Positions 1-5,675 of a DNA stretch of 15,131 nucleotides are shown one piece after another. The stretch is from the NCBI GenBank assembly GCA_934167095.1, contig CAKPKE010000026.1, forward strand, positions 1 to 15,131, read 5' to 3'. The notes beneath the pieces are model-generated. The model saw only the letters and a list, made by a program, of their open reading frames with translations. It ran no database searches and was not told where the DNA came from. The translations under genes and the position numbers were made by a program. Origin of the DNA: an uncultured Clostridia bacterium. GTDB taxonomy: Bacteria; Bacillota; Clostridia; TANB77; CAG-508. Each line of letters begins with the position of its first letter. The first letter of the stretch is position 1.

Positions 1-83
1 CTGACACCTGCTAGAATTAATAAAACTACAATTGTTACAACCAAAGCTACTAATGTAATACCTAACTGTCCTTTTCTTTTCAT
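1..83 (-). CDS. Pilin-like protein with class III signal peptide, N-terminal fragment
   Basis: The reverse strand reads an ATG at 83 followed by 27 complete codons and then runs off the window edge. The peptide starts with a short basic leader (MKRKGQLG) and continues into ITLVALVVTIVVLLILAGV, the leader-plus-hydrophobic-helix layout of type IV pilin or pseudopilin precursors cut by a prepilin peptidase after Gly. The hydrophobic part is identical to that of the pilin-like gene at 4243-5418, so the two are paralogues in the signal region. The usual Glu at mature position 5 is Ala. A GAGAGGGA element 7 bases upstream serves as ribosome binding site. The body of the protein is outside the window, so its function beyond export and surface assembly cannot be judged. 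Confidence 0.8.
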   Translation of the reverse strand, partial: MKRKGQLGITLVALVVTIVVLLILAGV

Positions 84-144
84 AAAAAAATCCCTCTCTT
101 TTGTTTTTATTAGTTTTATATATAATTTTATTTTTTATTCATTT

Positions 145-172
145 ATTTTACATGATTTTTCATGTATCACAA
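145..172 (-). promoter_or_regulatory. Candidate promoter with operator palindrome for the left-edge pilin-like gene
   Basis: On the minus strand TTGTGA (172-167) and TAAAAT (150-145) are separated by 16 bases, a plausible sigma-A promoter upstream of the ATG at 83. The spacer is almost entirely a perfect inverted repeat, TACATGA-4 nt-TCATGTA (149-166). A palindrome lying between -35 and -10 is a typical position for a repressor operator. The promoter is only moderately close to consensus, and the regulator is unknown. Confidence 0.4.
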
Positions 173-214
173 TTAGTATTGTATTTGAAACATTTTAAAT
201 ATTCCAGTGAGTTT

Positions 215-234
215 AATTCACACTAGTGTTAATT
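215..234. repeat. 20-bp near-perfect palindrome in the intergenic region
   Basis: AATT-C-ACACTAGTGT-T-AATT is symmetrical apart from one base pair, with a perfect 10-bp core ACACTAGTGT at 220-229. It lies between the divergent candidate promoters of the left-edge pilin-like gene and the small Cys-rich gene, so it could be a dimeric regulator site. The rest of the stretch 84-425 contains only the two promoters, two other inverted repeats and AT-rich sequence; I see no gene there. Confidence 0.35.
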
Positions 235-302
235 CTTAAATATCCCAAATGTAGTATTTAAAATCAAAATAGCTGTCAAAGCATTATTTATATATCCTTC
301 TT

Positions 303-346
303 ATAGTCAAATTTTATTTGACTATTCTCTTTATTAGAGATAGAAT
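303..346 (+). promoter_or_regulatory. Promoter overlapped by inverted repeats, for the small Cys-rich gene
   Basis: TTGACT (318-323) and TAGAAT (341-346) are separated by exactly 17 bases. The -35 box is the right arm of a perfect 10-bp inverted repeat, ATAGTCAAAT-TTT-ATTTGACTAT (303-325), and the spacer holds a second short one (TCTC...GAGA). Repeats centred on -35 and in the spacer suggest repression by a DNA-binding protein. The XRE-type regulator encoded convergently at 744-980 is an obvious but untested candidate. Confidence 0.5.
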
Positions 347-368
347 ATAAATTACTAACATAAACGGA

Positions 369-401
369 GCATAGTAGAAATCAATTTTTTTGTTACTATG
401 C
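369..401 (+). other. Hairpin in the 5' untranslated region of the small Cys-rich gene
   Basis: GCATAGTA (369-376) pairs perfectly with TACTATGC (394-401) across a 17-base U-rich loop. It lies between the predicted transcription start (about 353) and the ribosome binding site at about 419-425. It lacks the U-tract expected of a terminator directly after the stem, and I could not match the leader to a known riboswitch class. It may affect translation or stability of the mRNA. Confidence 0.35.
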
Positions 402-437
402 AAGCCTTTTGGACAATAGAAAGGAATGAATTTTTTT

Positions 438-698
438 ATGAGGACCTACAATCTATCAAATAGCAACGAATTATTGGATACTAATGACGAAAAAATAATT
501 GATTTAAAAAATAGCTGTGAAAAAGATTACAAGAATCTTATCACAGCAATAAAAAATCTACCACCACATTTTTGTAGTTGTAGAGAGAATATTTTTGAAG
601 CTCTAGACAAATACTTATTATCTCAAAGTTTGCTTTCAAGTTACGAACATGATTATTTTTACAAATGTCGGATATGCAAATTCTTTGAAAGAGCATAA
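438..698 (+). CDS. Small Cys-rich hypothetical protein
   Basis: An 86-residue protein that I do not recognise. From the ATG at 438 it has Cys46-x-Cys48 and Cys77-x-x-Cys80, a spacing that could bind one metal ion, probably zinc, although no complete known zinc-finger signature is present. It has no signal peptide or membrane segment. An in-frame ATG at 426 would add four residues, but the GAAAGGA ribosome binding site ends at base 425, directly against that codon, so 438 (12 bases away) is the more workable start. It has its own promoter, is the only plus-strand gene in the left third, and converges on an XRE regulator. The pair looks like a small accessory cassette; the function is unknown. 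Confidence 0.6.
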   Translation: MRTYNLSNSNELLDTNDEKIIDLKNSCEKDYKNLITAIKNLPPHFCSCRENIFEALDKYLLSQSLLSSYEHDYFYKCRICKFFERA

Positions 699-704
699 TC
701 AAAA

Positions 705-741
705 AAATAAATAACAGGCATTTACCTTTTGCTATTTATTT
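705..741. terminator. AT-only stem-loop between convergent genes
   Basis: AAATAAATA (705-713) pairs with TATTTATTT (733-741), with an inner AGG/CCT pairing. It sits between the stop codons of the plus-strand Cys-rich gene (698) and the minus-strand XRE gene (744) and could end transcription from both sides. The stem has almost no GC pairs, so its strength is doubtful. Confidence 0.4.
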
Positions 742-743
742 AA

Positions 744-980
744 TTATATGTTAAATTTATCGGCAGATACACCTAATACCTTTGCAAATGCAAATAACTC
801 AAAATCTTGAACTAATCTATTATCATTTTCAATTTTTGATATTTCTTTAGATGTGAGTTCTACTCCTTCTAATTGTACTTTTTCAGCTAATTGCTGTTGT
901 GAAAGTCCTTTCTCTATTCTAAGTTTTCTTAGCATTGTGCCAGAAATATTTCTTGAATTATTAAATTTACTAATTTTCAT
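744..980 (-). CDS. XRE/Cro-C1-type helix-turn-helix transcriptional regulator
   Basis: A 78-residue protein made almost entirely of one XRE-family helix-turn-helix domain (about residues 15-75). The landmarks are LRKLRIEKGLSQQQLAEKV for the first two helices, then SKEISKIENDNR for the recognition helix and its turn, and LFAFAKVLGVSADKF at the end. There is no separate sensor or oligomerisation domain, so it resembles the minimal repressors of phages and toxin-antitoxin or integrative elements. The ribosome binding site AAGGTGG lies 6 bases before the ATG. A possible -10 (TACAAT) lies about 40 bases upstream, without a convincing -35. It may regulate the convergent Cys-rich gene, whose promoter carries palindromes, but nothing in the sequence proves this. 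Confidence 0.88.
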   Translation of the reverse strand: MKISKFNNSRNISGTMLRKLRIEKGLSQQQLAEKVQLEGVELTSKEISKIENDNRLVQDFELFAFAKVLGVSADKFNI

Positions 981-1103
981 ATGCGACCACCTTATTGCTT
1001 TTTTTATAGTTATTATTGTACTATTATTTTTAATTATTCAGTCTTTAATGGAGCGAATAGGGTATTTTTTGTTTTACTTTGTCGAAAGTTGCAATTTTAT
1101 AGT

Positions 1104-1142
1104 AGAAAAATATGGAGAACTTCTTTATTTTAAGTTCTCCAT
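1104..1142 (-). terminator. Rho-independent terminator of glyS
   Basis: On the minus strand ATGGAGAACTT (1142-1132) pairs perfectly with AAGTTCTCCAT (1122-1112) around a 9-base loop and is followed by ATTTTTCT. It begins 6 bases after the glyS stop codon. Confidence 0.85.
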
Positions 1143-1147
1143 TTTAA

Positions 1148-2530
1148 TTAGAAGTTTATTTTTTCTTCTATCCAATTTTCAATTTCATTAATATTAATTC
1201 TTACTTGTTCCATTGTGTCTCTATCTCTTATTGTCACTTTGTTGTCTTCTAAAGTATCAAAGTCTATTGTTACACAATATGGTGTTCCTATTTCATCCTC
1301 ACGTCTATATCTCTTTCCTATGCTTCCTGCTTCATCGTAATCACACATGAATTTCTTAGAAAGTTTTTCATAAACTTCTTGAGATTTTTCTGAAAGCTTT
1401 TTAGATAATGGAAGTACAGCAACTTTATATGGAGCAAGTGCTGGATGAAGATGCATTACGATTCTACTGTCTCCTTCTCCTAAATTCTGCTCTTCATAGG
1501 CATTACATAAAAATGCAAGTGTTACTCTGTCACAACCTAGAGATGGTTCAATTACATAAGGAATGTATTTTTCGTTTGTTTCTGGATCTTGATATGATAA
1601 ATCTTGCTTTGAATGTTCCATGTGTCTTGATAAATCATAATCTGTTCTATCAGCTATTCCCCATAATTCACCCCAACCAAAAGGAAACTTAAATTCAATA
1701 TCAGTTGTTGCCTTGCTATAGAATACAAGTTCTTCTTTACTGTGATCACGAAGTCTTATATTTTCATCTTCCATTCCTAGTGAAAGTAAAAAGTTTTTAC
1801 AATAATCTTTCCAGAATTTAAACCACTCTAAATCAGTATTTGGTTTGCAGAAAAACTCTAGTTCCATTTGTTCGAATTCACGAGTTCTGAATGTGAAGTT
1901 TCCTGGAGTTATTTCATTTCTAAATGCTTTTCCTATTTGAGCAATTCCCATTGGTAATTTTCTTCTTGTTGTTCTTGCAACATTTTTGAAGTTTACAAAT
2001 ATACCTTGAGCAGTTTCTGGTCTTAGATATATTTGAGATGTTGAGTCTTCAGTTACTCCTTGGAATGTCTTAAACATAAGATTGAATTTTCTTATTCCTG
2101 TAAAATTCTCTTTTCCGCAGTTAGGGCAAGCAATATGATGTTCTTGCATATATGAAATCATTTTTTCATCTGGCCAACCATCAACTACTTCTTCGCAATT
2201 ATGTTCATGCATCCATTCTTCAATTAATTTGTCTGCTCTATGTCTTGTTTTACATTCTTTGCAGTCTATTAATGGATCACTAAAACCTGCTACATGTCCT
2301 GTTGCAACCCAAGTTTCAGGATTCATGAATATTGCAGCATCAAGACCTACATTATATTTATTCTCTTGAATAAACTTTTTTCTCCATGCGTTTTTTACAT
2401 TGTTTTTTAGTTCTACTCCTAGAGGGCCATAGTCCCAAGTGTTTGCAAGTCCTCCATATATTTCAGAACCTGGATAAATAAATCCTCTGTTTTTGCATAA
2501 AGCAACTATTTTTTCCATACTTTCTACCAT
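1148..2530 (-). CDS. glyS: Glycine--tRNA ligase, dimeric (alpha2) type
   Basis: A cytoplasmic class II aminoacyl-tRNA synthetase that charges tRNA-Gly using ATP. Its 460 residues match the single-chain GlyRS of Bacillus and Clostridium rather than the two-subunit GlyQ/GlyS enzyme. The N-terminus GSEIYGGLANTWDYGPLG is typical of the family. Cys90/Cys93 and Cys135/Cys138 form a zinc-site-like pair of CxxC motifs. RPETAQGIF begins at residue 170, FRNE of motif 2 is at 203-206, and GCDR of motif 3 is at 332-335. The anticodon-binding domain occupies about residues 365-455. The ATG is preceded by AGGAGG with 8 bases spacing; a second Met at residue 5 is a less well placed alternative. It stands alone between a T-box leader and a terminator, so its level should follow the charging state of tRNA-Gly. 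Confidence 0.97.
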   Translation of the reverse strand: MVESMEKIVALCKNRGFIYPGSEIYGGLANTWDYGPLGVELKNNVKNAWRKKFIQENKYNVGLDAAIFMNPETWVATGHVAGFSDPLIDCKECKTRHRADKLIEEWMHEHNCEEVVDGWPDEKMISYMQEHHIACPNCGKENFTGIRKFNLMFKTFQGVTEDSTSQIYLRPETAQGIFVNFKNVARTTRRKLPMGIAQIGKAFRNEITPGNFTFRTREFEQMELEFFCKPNTDLEWFKFWKDYCKNFLLSLGMEDENIRLRDHSKEELVFYSKATTDIEFKFPFGWGELWGIADRTDYDLSRHMEHSKQDLSYQDPETNEKYIPYVIEPSLGCDRVTLAFLCNAYEEQNLGEGDSRIVMHLHPALAPYKVAVLPLSKKLSEKSQEVYEKLSKKFMCDYDEAGSIGKRYRREDEIGTPYCVTIDFDTLEDNKVTIRDRDTMEQVRININEIENWIEEKINF

Positions 2531-2562
2531 AATATTTTCCTCCTAAAAATATTTTTTATATC

Positions 2563-2808
2563 AAAAAAGCCTTCATTCCTAGCACATAACATTTACATGC
2601 TAGGGACGAAAGCTTATAACTTACGCGGTTCCACCCTAATTTAAGTTTTTGTAACTTACACCTTTATTTATTAAATTCAGCTCCAAAGCTCCCCATATAA
2701 TAAGCTATTACTGACTTTCACCTTTTTCAGCTCTCTAAAAATAGTTTTTTATATTTTTTCTTTTTCATCGCTGTATATTGCTAAAAATTCAACTTTTTTA
2801 ACTTTCAT
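2563..2808 (-). promoter_or_regulatory. T-box riboswitch leader (glycine type) of glyS
   Basis: The canonical T-box sequence AGGGTGGAACCGCG is at 2637-2624 on the minus strand. It is followed by a terminator: CTTTCGTCCCTAGCA (2612-2598) pairs, partly through G-U pairs, with TGCTAGGAATGAAGG (2584-2570), then U6 (2568-2563). Upstream are Stem I elements: AGCGATGA, GAGAG, and GGTGAAAG followed by CAGT. The likely specifier is a Gly codon, GGG or GGA, within GGGGAG (2694-2689), matching the downstream glycyl-tRNA synthetase. By established T-box logic, uncharged tRNA-Gly stabilises the antiterminator and lets glyS be transcribed. The exact specifier register needs a covariance-model fold. Confidence 0.93.
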
Positions 2809-2809
2809 T

Positions 2810-2838
2810 ATAATACCACTGTTTGTAGCTTATGTCAA
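2810..2838 (-). promoter_or_regulatory. Sigma-A promoter of the glyS T-box transcript
   Basis: A consensus -35 TTGACA (2838-2833) and -10 TATTAT (2815-2810) are separated by 17 bases, a few bases before the start of the T-box leader. A TATAAT three bases further on would need a 20-base spacer and is less likely. Confidence 0.8.
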
Positions 2839-2946
2839 TTATTTTGTTTAAATTTATGATTTTAATACTTATTTTATTGTAATCATTATATTTTTATTCC
2901 AGCTAATTTCTCGCACCATTAGTGTGAAATTCTGTTATTTATTATA

Positions 2947-3063
2947 CAAAAAAAGAAGCCTTTTGTATTAGCCTCTTTCCAAGTAAGTAGGTGTATTCAA
3001 AATACACTTAATTTTTCAATCTAATCTCACTTGTACACCTATCAAAGGTTATCTCCTTCTGGT
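2947..3063 (-). ncRNA. Orphan small transcript with its own promoter and terminator
   Basis: A unit of about 115 bases starts after a strong promoter and ends in a terminator stem, AAAGAGGCT (2978-2970) with GGCTTCTTT (2960-2952), followed by a U-run to 2948. No ordinary gene follows: the next element is the separate glyS promoter about 110 bases further on. Inside are mutually exclusive pairings. TAGGTGTA near the 5' end can pair with TACACCTA, or the latter's AATACAC can pair with the nearby GTGTATT to form a tight hairpin with loop TTG. A good Shine-Dalgarno sequence and a 9-codon ORF lie at the 5' end. It could be a regulatory RNA, or an attenuator whose target gene is gone. I do not recognise it as a known family. 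Confidence 0.55.
3016..3045 (-). CDS. Possible 9-residue leader peptide inside the small transcript
   Basis: TTG start at 3045, reading MIGVQVRLD, then TGA. AAGGAGA lies 6 bases upstream, close to ideal spacing, which is the main reason to believe it is translated. Codons 2-4 overlap the TAGGTGTA segment that can pair with TACACCTA downstream, so a ribosome on this ORF would switch the RNA fold, as in attenuation leaders. It is too short for any function to be read from its sequence, and chance occurrence cannot be excluded. Confidence 0.3.
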   Translation of the reverse strand: MIGVQVRLD

Positions 3064-3069
3064 ATAATA

Positions 3070-3098
3070 ATTGTAACACCTCAATAAAATAATGTCAA
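3070..3098 (-). promoter_or_regulatory. Consensus promoter of the orphan small transcript
   Basis: TTGACA (3098-3093), a 17-base spacer, and TACAAT (3075-3070). It matches sigma-A consensus at 11 of 12 positions, among the best promoters in the window. It starts downstream of the fic stop codon (3225) and cannot drive fic. The stretch 3099-3224 between them shows nothing recognisable. Confidence 0.75.
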
Positions 3099-3224
3099 CA
3101 ATTACTTTTATATTTTATATCTTTTTTAGAATTTTATACCCAATTTTTAATCATTCATTTTCTCACTGCACAAACATTGGCATTTCTGGTTTATATGAGA
3201 TGCATTTATTCTTATTTTTTACCT

Positions 3225-3878
3225 CTAAATTGATATACCATCTATACAATTTTCATAAATAAATTGTGATATTTGTTCCATATTATTAGTATTATAATAT
3301 TCAGTTAAAAGTTTGTTAAATTCTTCAAGTTTATTATCTGGAACCTTAATTATTCCAGCTCCATTTTCTATCATTATTTTATTTGCTACTATTGTGCTTG
3401 TTCTTTTATTTCCGTCCCAAAAAAGCTGGCTTCTCATTCCAAATAACATATAAGTTATTGCCCTTTGAGTCGCATTTTCAATTTTTAAAATTTTATCAAT
3501 TTCTTCTTTTACCTTTTCTTCAACTGGCACTTCTGGGATATAGTCTGTTCCTGTAATTTCCACTTTTCCGCTTCTTAGCTTGCCCCACTCAAGGCTTTCA
3601 TTCCTTGCAACATACTCATTTACTTTACATATAAAGTTCAAATCAAATTTTTCATTAATGTTTGCAATAACAAATTTCCACGCATCCCTTAAATTTAATA
3701 CACATTGGATATCGTCTAACTTCAAATCAGAAACATTTACTCCATCTAGTATTGTTTTTGTCTGTGGAAATGTTATATTTATTCCTTCCATTCTAGCATT
3801 TGCATACACATTATCAACTAAGTTTCTTTTAGCTAGAAATATATTTTGTTCTAATGTCATGTTATATTTATTTTCCAT
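3225..3878 (-). CDS. Fic-domain protein with His-to-Gln change in the catalytic motif
   Basis: A 217-residue Fic-fold protein. Active members transfer AMP or related groups from nucleotides onto protein hydroxyls. The core motif, usually HPFxxGN(G/K)R, reads QLFWDGNKR at residues 151-159. Phe, Asp, Gly, Asn and Arg are in place, but the catalytic His is Gln151. Near the N-terminus NARMEG (27-32) occupies the place of the auto-inhibitory (S/T)xxxE(G/N) helix, with Asn for Ser/Thr and the inhibitory Glu31 kept. This layout is that of Fic proteins with a built-in N-terminal inhibitor. The ribosome binding site AGGAGG lies 5 bases before the ATG. A small gene ends 22 bases upstream, so they are probably co-transcribed. 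AMP transfer is doubtful without the His; the protein may be catalytically altered, regulatory or decaying, though the ORF is intact. Confidence 0.85.
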   Translation of the reverse strand: MENKYNMTLEQNIFLAKRNLVDNVYANARMEGINITFPQTKTILDGVNVSDLKLDDIQCVLNLRDAWKFVIANINEKFDLNFICKVNEYVARNESLEWGKLRSGKVEITGTDYIPEVPVEEKVKEEIDKILKIENATQRAITYMLFGMRSQLFWDGNKRTSTIVANKIMIENGAGIIKVPDNKLEEFNKLLTEYYNTNNMEQISQFIYENCIDGISI

Positions 3879-3900
3879 CTTTTCCTCCTAAATTTGTAAT

Positions 3901-4149
3901 TTATCTTTCTTCTCTTGTCCTTTCAAATCCTCTATCTATTTCTTTATCTTTTCTTCTTATTATAACTTCTTTTTTTACTTTCGTTGCTCTTACTATAAGA
4001 TTTTTTCCCTTATAGAATTCTTTTGTAATTATTGCTTCTGGAAATTTATTTCTTAATATTTCCATATATTTTTTGGCGTCAACTTCCATTTCTGTTATAT
4101 TTGAATATTGGGTTTCATAAAATATTTTATATTCTAGTTCTTTCTCCAT
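3901..4149 (-). CDS. Small charged hypothetical protein upstream of the Fic gene
   Basis: An 82-residue protein that I do not recognise. It looks like a small alpha/beta fold: residues 1-15 and 38-62 are strand-like, and residues 20-35 helix-like (EMEVDAKKYMEILRNKF). It ends in a very charged tail rich in Arg, Lys and Glu from about residue 57. There is no signal peptide or membrane helix. Its ATG is preceded by TGGAGA at 9 bases, acceptable but weaker than for its neighbour. The 22-base gap to the Fic gene suggests one operon, an arrangement like FicA-FicT antitoxin-toxin pairs. It does not, however, show the (S/T)xxxEG inhibitory motif of FicA antitoxins, and the Fic protein carries its own copy, so an antitoxin role is only a guess. 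Confidence 0.6.
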   Translation of the reverse strand: MEKELEYKIFYETQYSNITEMEVDAKKYMEILRNKFPEAIITKEFYKGKNLIVRATKVKKEVIIRRKDKEIDRGFERTREER

Positions 4150-4203
4150 TATATCTTGTCTCCATTTTTGTATATTCTAACATATTCATTCTAAAAAGTA
4201 TAC

Positions 4204-4231
4204 AAAAAGAATAGGATTTCTCCTATTCTTT
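4204..4231 (-). terminator. Rho-independent terminator of the pilin-like gene
   Basis: On the minus strand AAAGAATAGG (4231-4222) pairs perfectly with CCTATTCTTT (4215-4206) around a 6-base loop and runs into TTTTT. It begins 11 bases after the stop of the pilin-like gene and separates it from the small gene and Fic gene. Confidence 0.9.
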
Positions 4232-4242
4232 CTATATCTTAT

Positions 4243-5418
4243 TTATTCACATTCAGCAAATATTATATCTTTTACCTCTGTACTTACATTTTCCAGTCCT
4301 GCATAATTGAGTCTAAATAATATTCTTACATATTTTGTACCATTTCTAAACTTTACAAAGTTTCCATATCCCCTATTATTTATTCCTTGAATATAATTAC
4401 TATATAGTTTGTAATTTCCACTTAAATTTCCTTCCAACACTCCATAATTATGATTTTCTCCTCGTGAAGTCTGGCTTACTTTTGTATTTTTTTCTATTTT
4501 CCCACTCTTCCATGACTTTTTTAATGTAATTTTATTATTTTCAAGGTCTATCCCGTCACTATCAAATAAATCATAGAATACATTTCTAGAATATGTTTGT
4601 TCTGGATATTGGTAACCTGTTGAATCTTTATAATTCCAGAATATTAGGCCATTGTAAAAATAGTTATTATTAGGTGATTTAAACCCATTCAAGTCGCTAA
4701 AATATACTTCTGTATCTCCATCATTTAAATCTTTAGTTAAAAATGTTAGAGAATTTTCTACATATAAAACTTTTGTATCATCAATAATATTTTTATCACA
4801 ATCATATTCAACAAATCCAATATAGTCAAAGGCTTTTGTATTGTTAGTTTTTGCAATTATTCCTTCATAATATTTTTTACTTGGATCAATTTCAATATAA
4901 TCTGTAGATGTTATAAAATGGTCCTTTCCAGAATTAAATAATAAAACACCATTTTTCTCAGTAGTACCAGAAAAGTTTTCATTTCCATTTGTAACAAATC
5001 CATTCCTCACAAGATTTTCTTTTGTTACAATTGAGGTTCCGTCTGATTTCATTATAATTATTCTATCATCAGCTTTTGCTATGAATTTTACATCTTCACT
5101 TGGATTTTCTTCTATTATCTCTAAATTTTCTATTTTGTTACCATCTAAGCTAGTATCCTCTCCATTCTTTGCTTTTTCTAATTGATAACTTGCTAGTGCC
5201 ATATCTGCTTGTTCTTTTATTGATTCTTCGTGAGATTTTCGCTTTGCCTCTTGAGCTTTTGTTATTAGTCCGTTTTCACCTAGAACTAGATTAATTGAAA
5301 CTCCTGCAAGTATTAAAAGCACAACAATAGTTACAACTAGAGCTACTAGTGTTATTCCTTTTTTATTTTCTAAGCTATCGGTGTGTGTGTGTGTGTGTGT
5401 GTGTGTGTACAGCCCCAA
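4243..5418 (-). CDS. Phase-variable pilin-like surface protein, apparently in the OFF frame
   Basis: The main frame encodes a class III signal peptide, NKKG followed by ITLVALVVTIVVLLILAGV, then a helical segment (about residues 45-80 of the TTG-started frame) and a large, probably beta-rich domain. Motifs in that domain include DGDTEVYFSDLNGF, GYQYPEQTYSRN and FRNGTKYVRILFRLNY. They resemble a module I associate with Firmicute surface and phage-tail-type proteins, but I cannot name it. The only in-frame start before the signal peptide is a TTG at 5418 with no ribosome binding site, and an in-frame TGA lies just upstream (5433-5431). A proper AGGAGG (5453-5448) stands 10 bases before tandem ATG codons at 5437 and 5434. 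That frame crosses 14 CA units and hits TAG at 5377. With 15 or 12 units the ATG would join the pilin frame, giving 398 or 396 residues. The downstream frame is long and intact, which argues against decay. Confidence 0.82.
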   Translation of the reverse strand: MGLYTHTHTHTHTDSLENKKGITLVALVVTIVVLLILAGVSINLVLGENGLITKAQEAKRKSHEESIKEQADMALASYQLEKAKNGEDTSLDGNKIENLEIIEENPSEDVKFIAKADDRIIIMKSDGTSIVTKENLVRNGFVTNGNENFSGTTEKNGVLLFNSGKDHFITSTDYIEIDPSKKYYEGIIAKTNNTKAFDYIGFVEYDCDKNIIDDTKVLYVENSLTFLTKDLNDGDTEVYFSDLNGFKSPNNNYFYNGLIFWNYKDSTGYQYPEQTYSRNVFYDLFDSDGIDLENNKITLKKSWKSGKIEKNTKVSQTSRGENHNYGVLEGNLSGNYKLYSNYIQGINNRGYGNFVKFRNGTKYVRILFRLNYAGLENVSTEVKDIIFAECE

Positions 5419-5437
5419 GGCTTTTGGCGTTCATCAT
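5375..5437 (-). other. Out-of-frame 20-codon ORF from the real start of the pilin-like gene
   Basis: Translation from the ATG at 5437 gives MMNAKSLGAV, then alternating His-Thr from the CA tract, Arg, and a TAG stop. It begins at the only good start region (AGGAGG at 10 bases) and dies before the signal peptide. I read it as the OFF form of the gene at 4243-5418, not as a separate peptide gene. The frame offset is one base, so adding one CA unit or removing two restores it. Confidence 0.7.
5381..5408. repeat. GT/CA dinucleotide microsatellite, 14 units
   Basis: An uninterrupted 28-base GT run on the plus strand is CA in the coding strand of the pilin-like gene. Because two is not a multiple of three, each slip changes the reading frame. 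The tract lies between the start codon and the signal peptide, the usual position for contingency loci that switch surface proteins by slipped-strand mispairing. It is the only simple-sequence tract of this length in the window. Confidence 0.95.
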
Positions 5438-5463
5438 TTTTTATTTTCCTCCTGTGTTTTGGT

Positions 5464-5496
5464 CGTGCAAACTAAATTTGTTTTTATTTAGTCACG
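5464..5496 (-). other. Hairpin at the 5' end of the pilin-like gene's mRNA
   Basis: On the minus strand CGTG-ACTAAAT (5496-5486) pairs with ATTTAGT-TTG-CACG (5477-5464) with a 3-base bulge and an 8-base A-rich loop. It lies directly after the predicted transcription start and ends 10 bases before the AGGAGG. It has no U-run, so it is not a terminator; it could stabilise the mRNA 5' end or be a small sensor. No known riboswitch matched by eye. Confidence 0.4.
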
Positions 5497-5503
5497 CCCC
5501 TAT

Positions 5504-5532
5504 ATTTTATTTATATAATTTTATTCATACAA
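5504..5532 (-). promoter_or_regulatory. Candidate promoter of the pilin-like gene
   Basis: TTGTAT (5532-5527), 17 bases, TAAAAT (5509-5504) on the minus strand. The expected start falls in the GGGG at 5500-5497, giving a 5' untranslated region of about 60 bases. The boxes match consensus moderately, in a region so AT-rich that chance matches are common. Confidence 0.45.
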
Positions 5533-5675
5533 AATATCTACTTTATTATATTTATATTATTTTATCTTTTGAAGTGCATATTATTCTTGTTTTTTATATT
5601 ATTATTTATTTTTGTGTTAGTCTTGTTCATTTTTCAATTATGTGTACTATTGTTATTTATTTTTGTTGTATTTTA

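Noticed and set aside
353..437. Riboswitch in the leader of the small Cys-rich gene
   Set aside because: It has one good stem but no match by eye to c-di-GMP, preQ1, fluoride or other known classes, so it is listed only as a hairpin.
5381..5408. GT tract as contamination or pure artefact
   Set aside because: It is flanked on both sides by sequence in context with the gene (ribosome binding site, start codons, signal peptide). A miscount of units remains possible and is covered in the finding.
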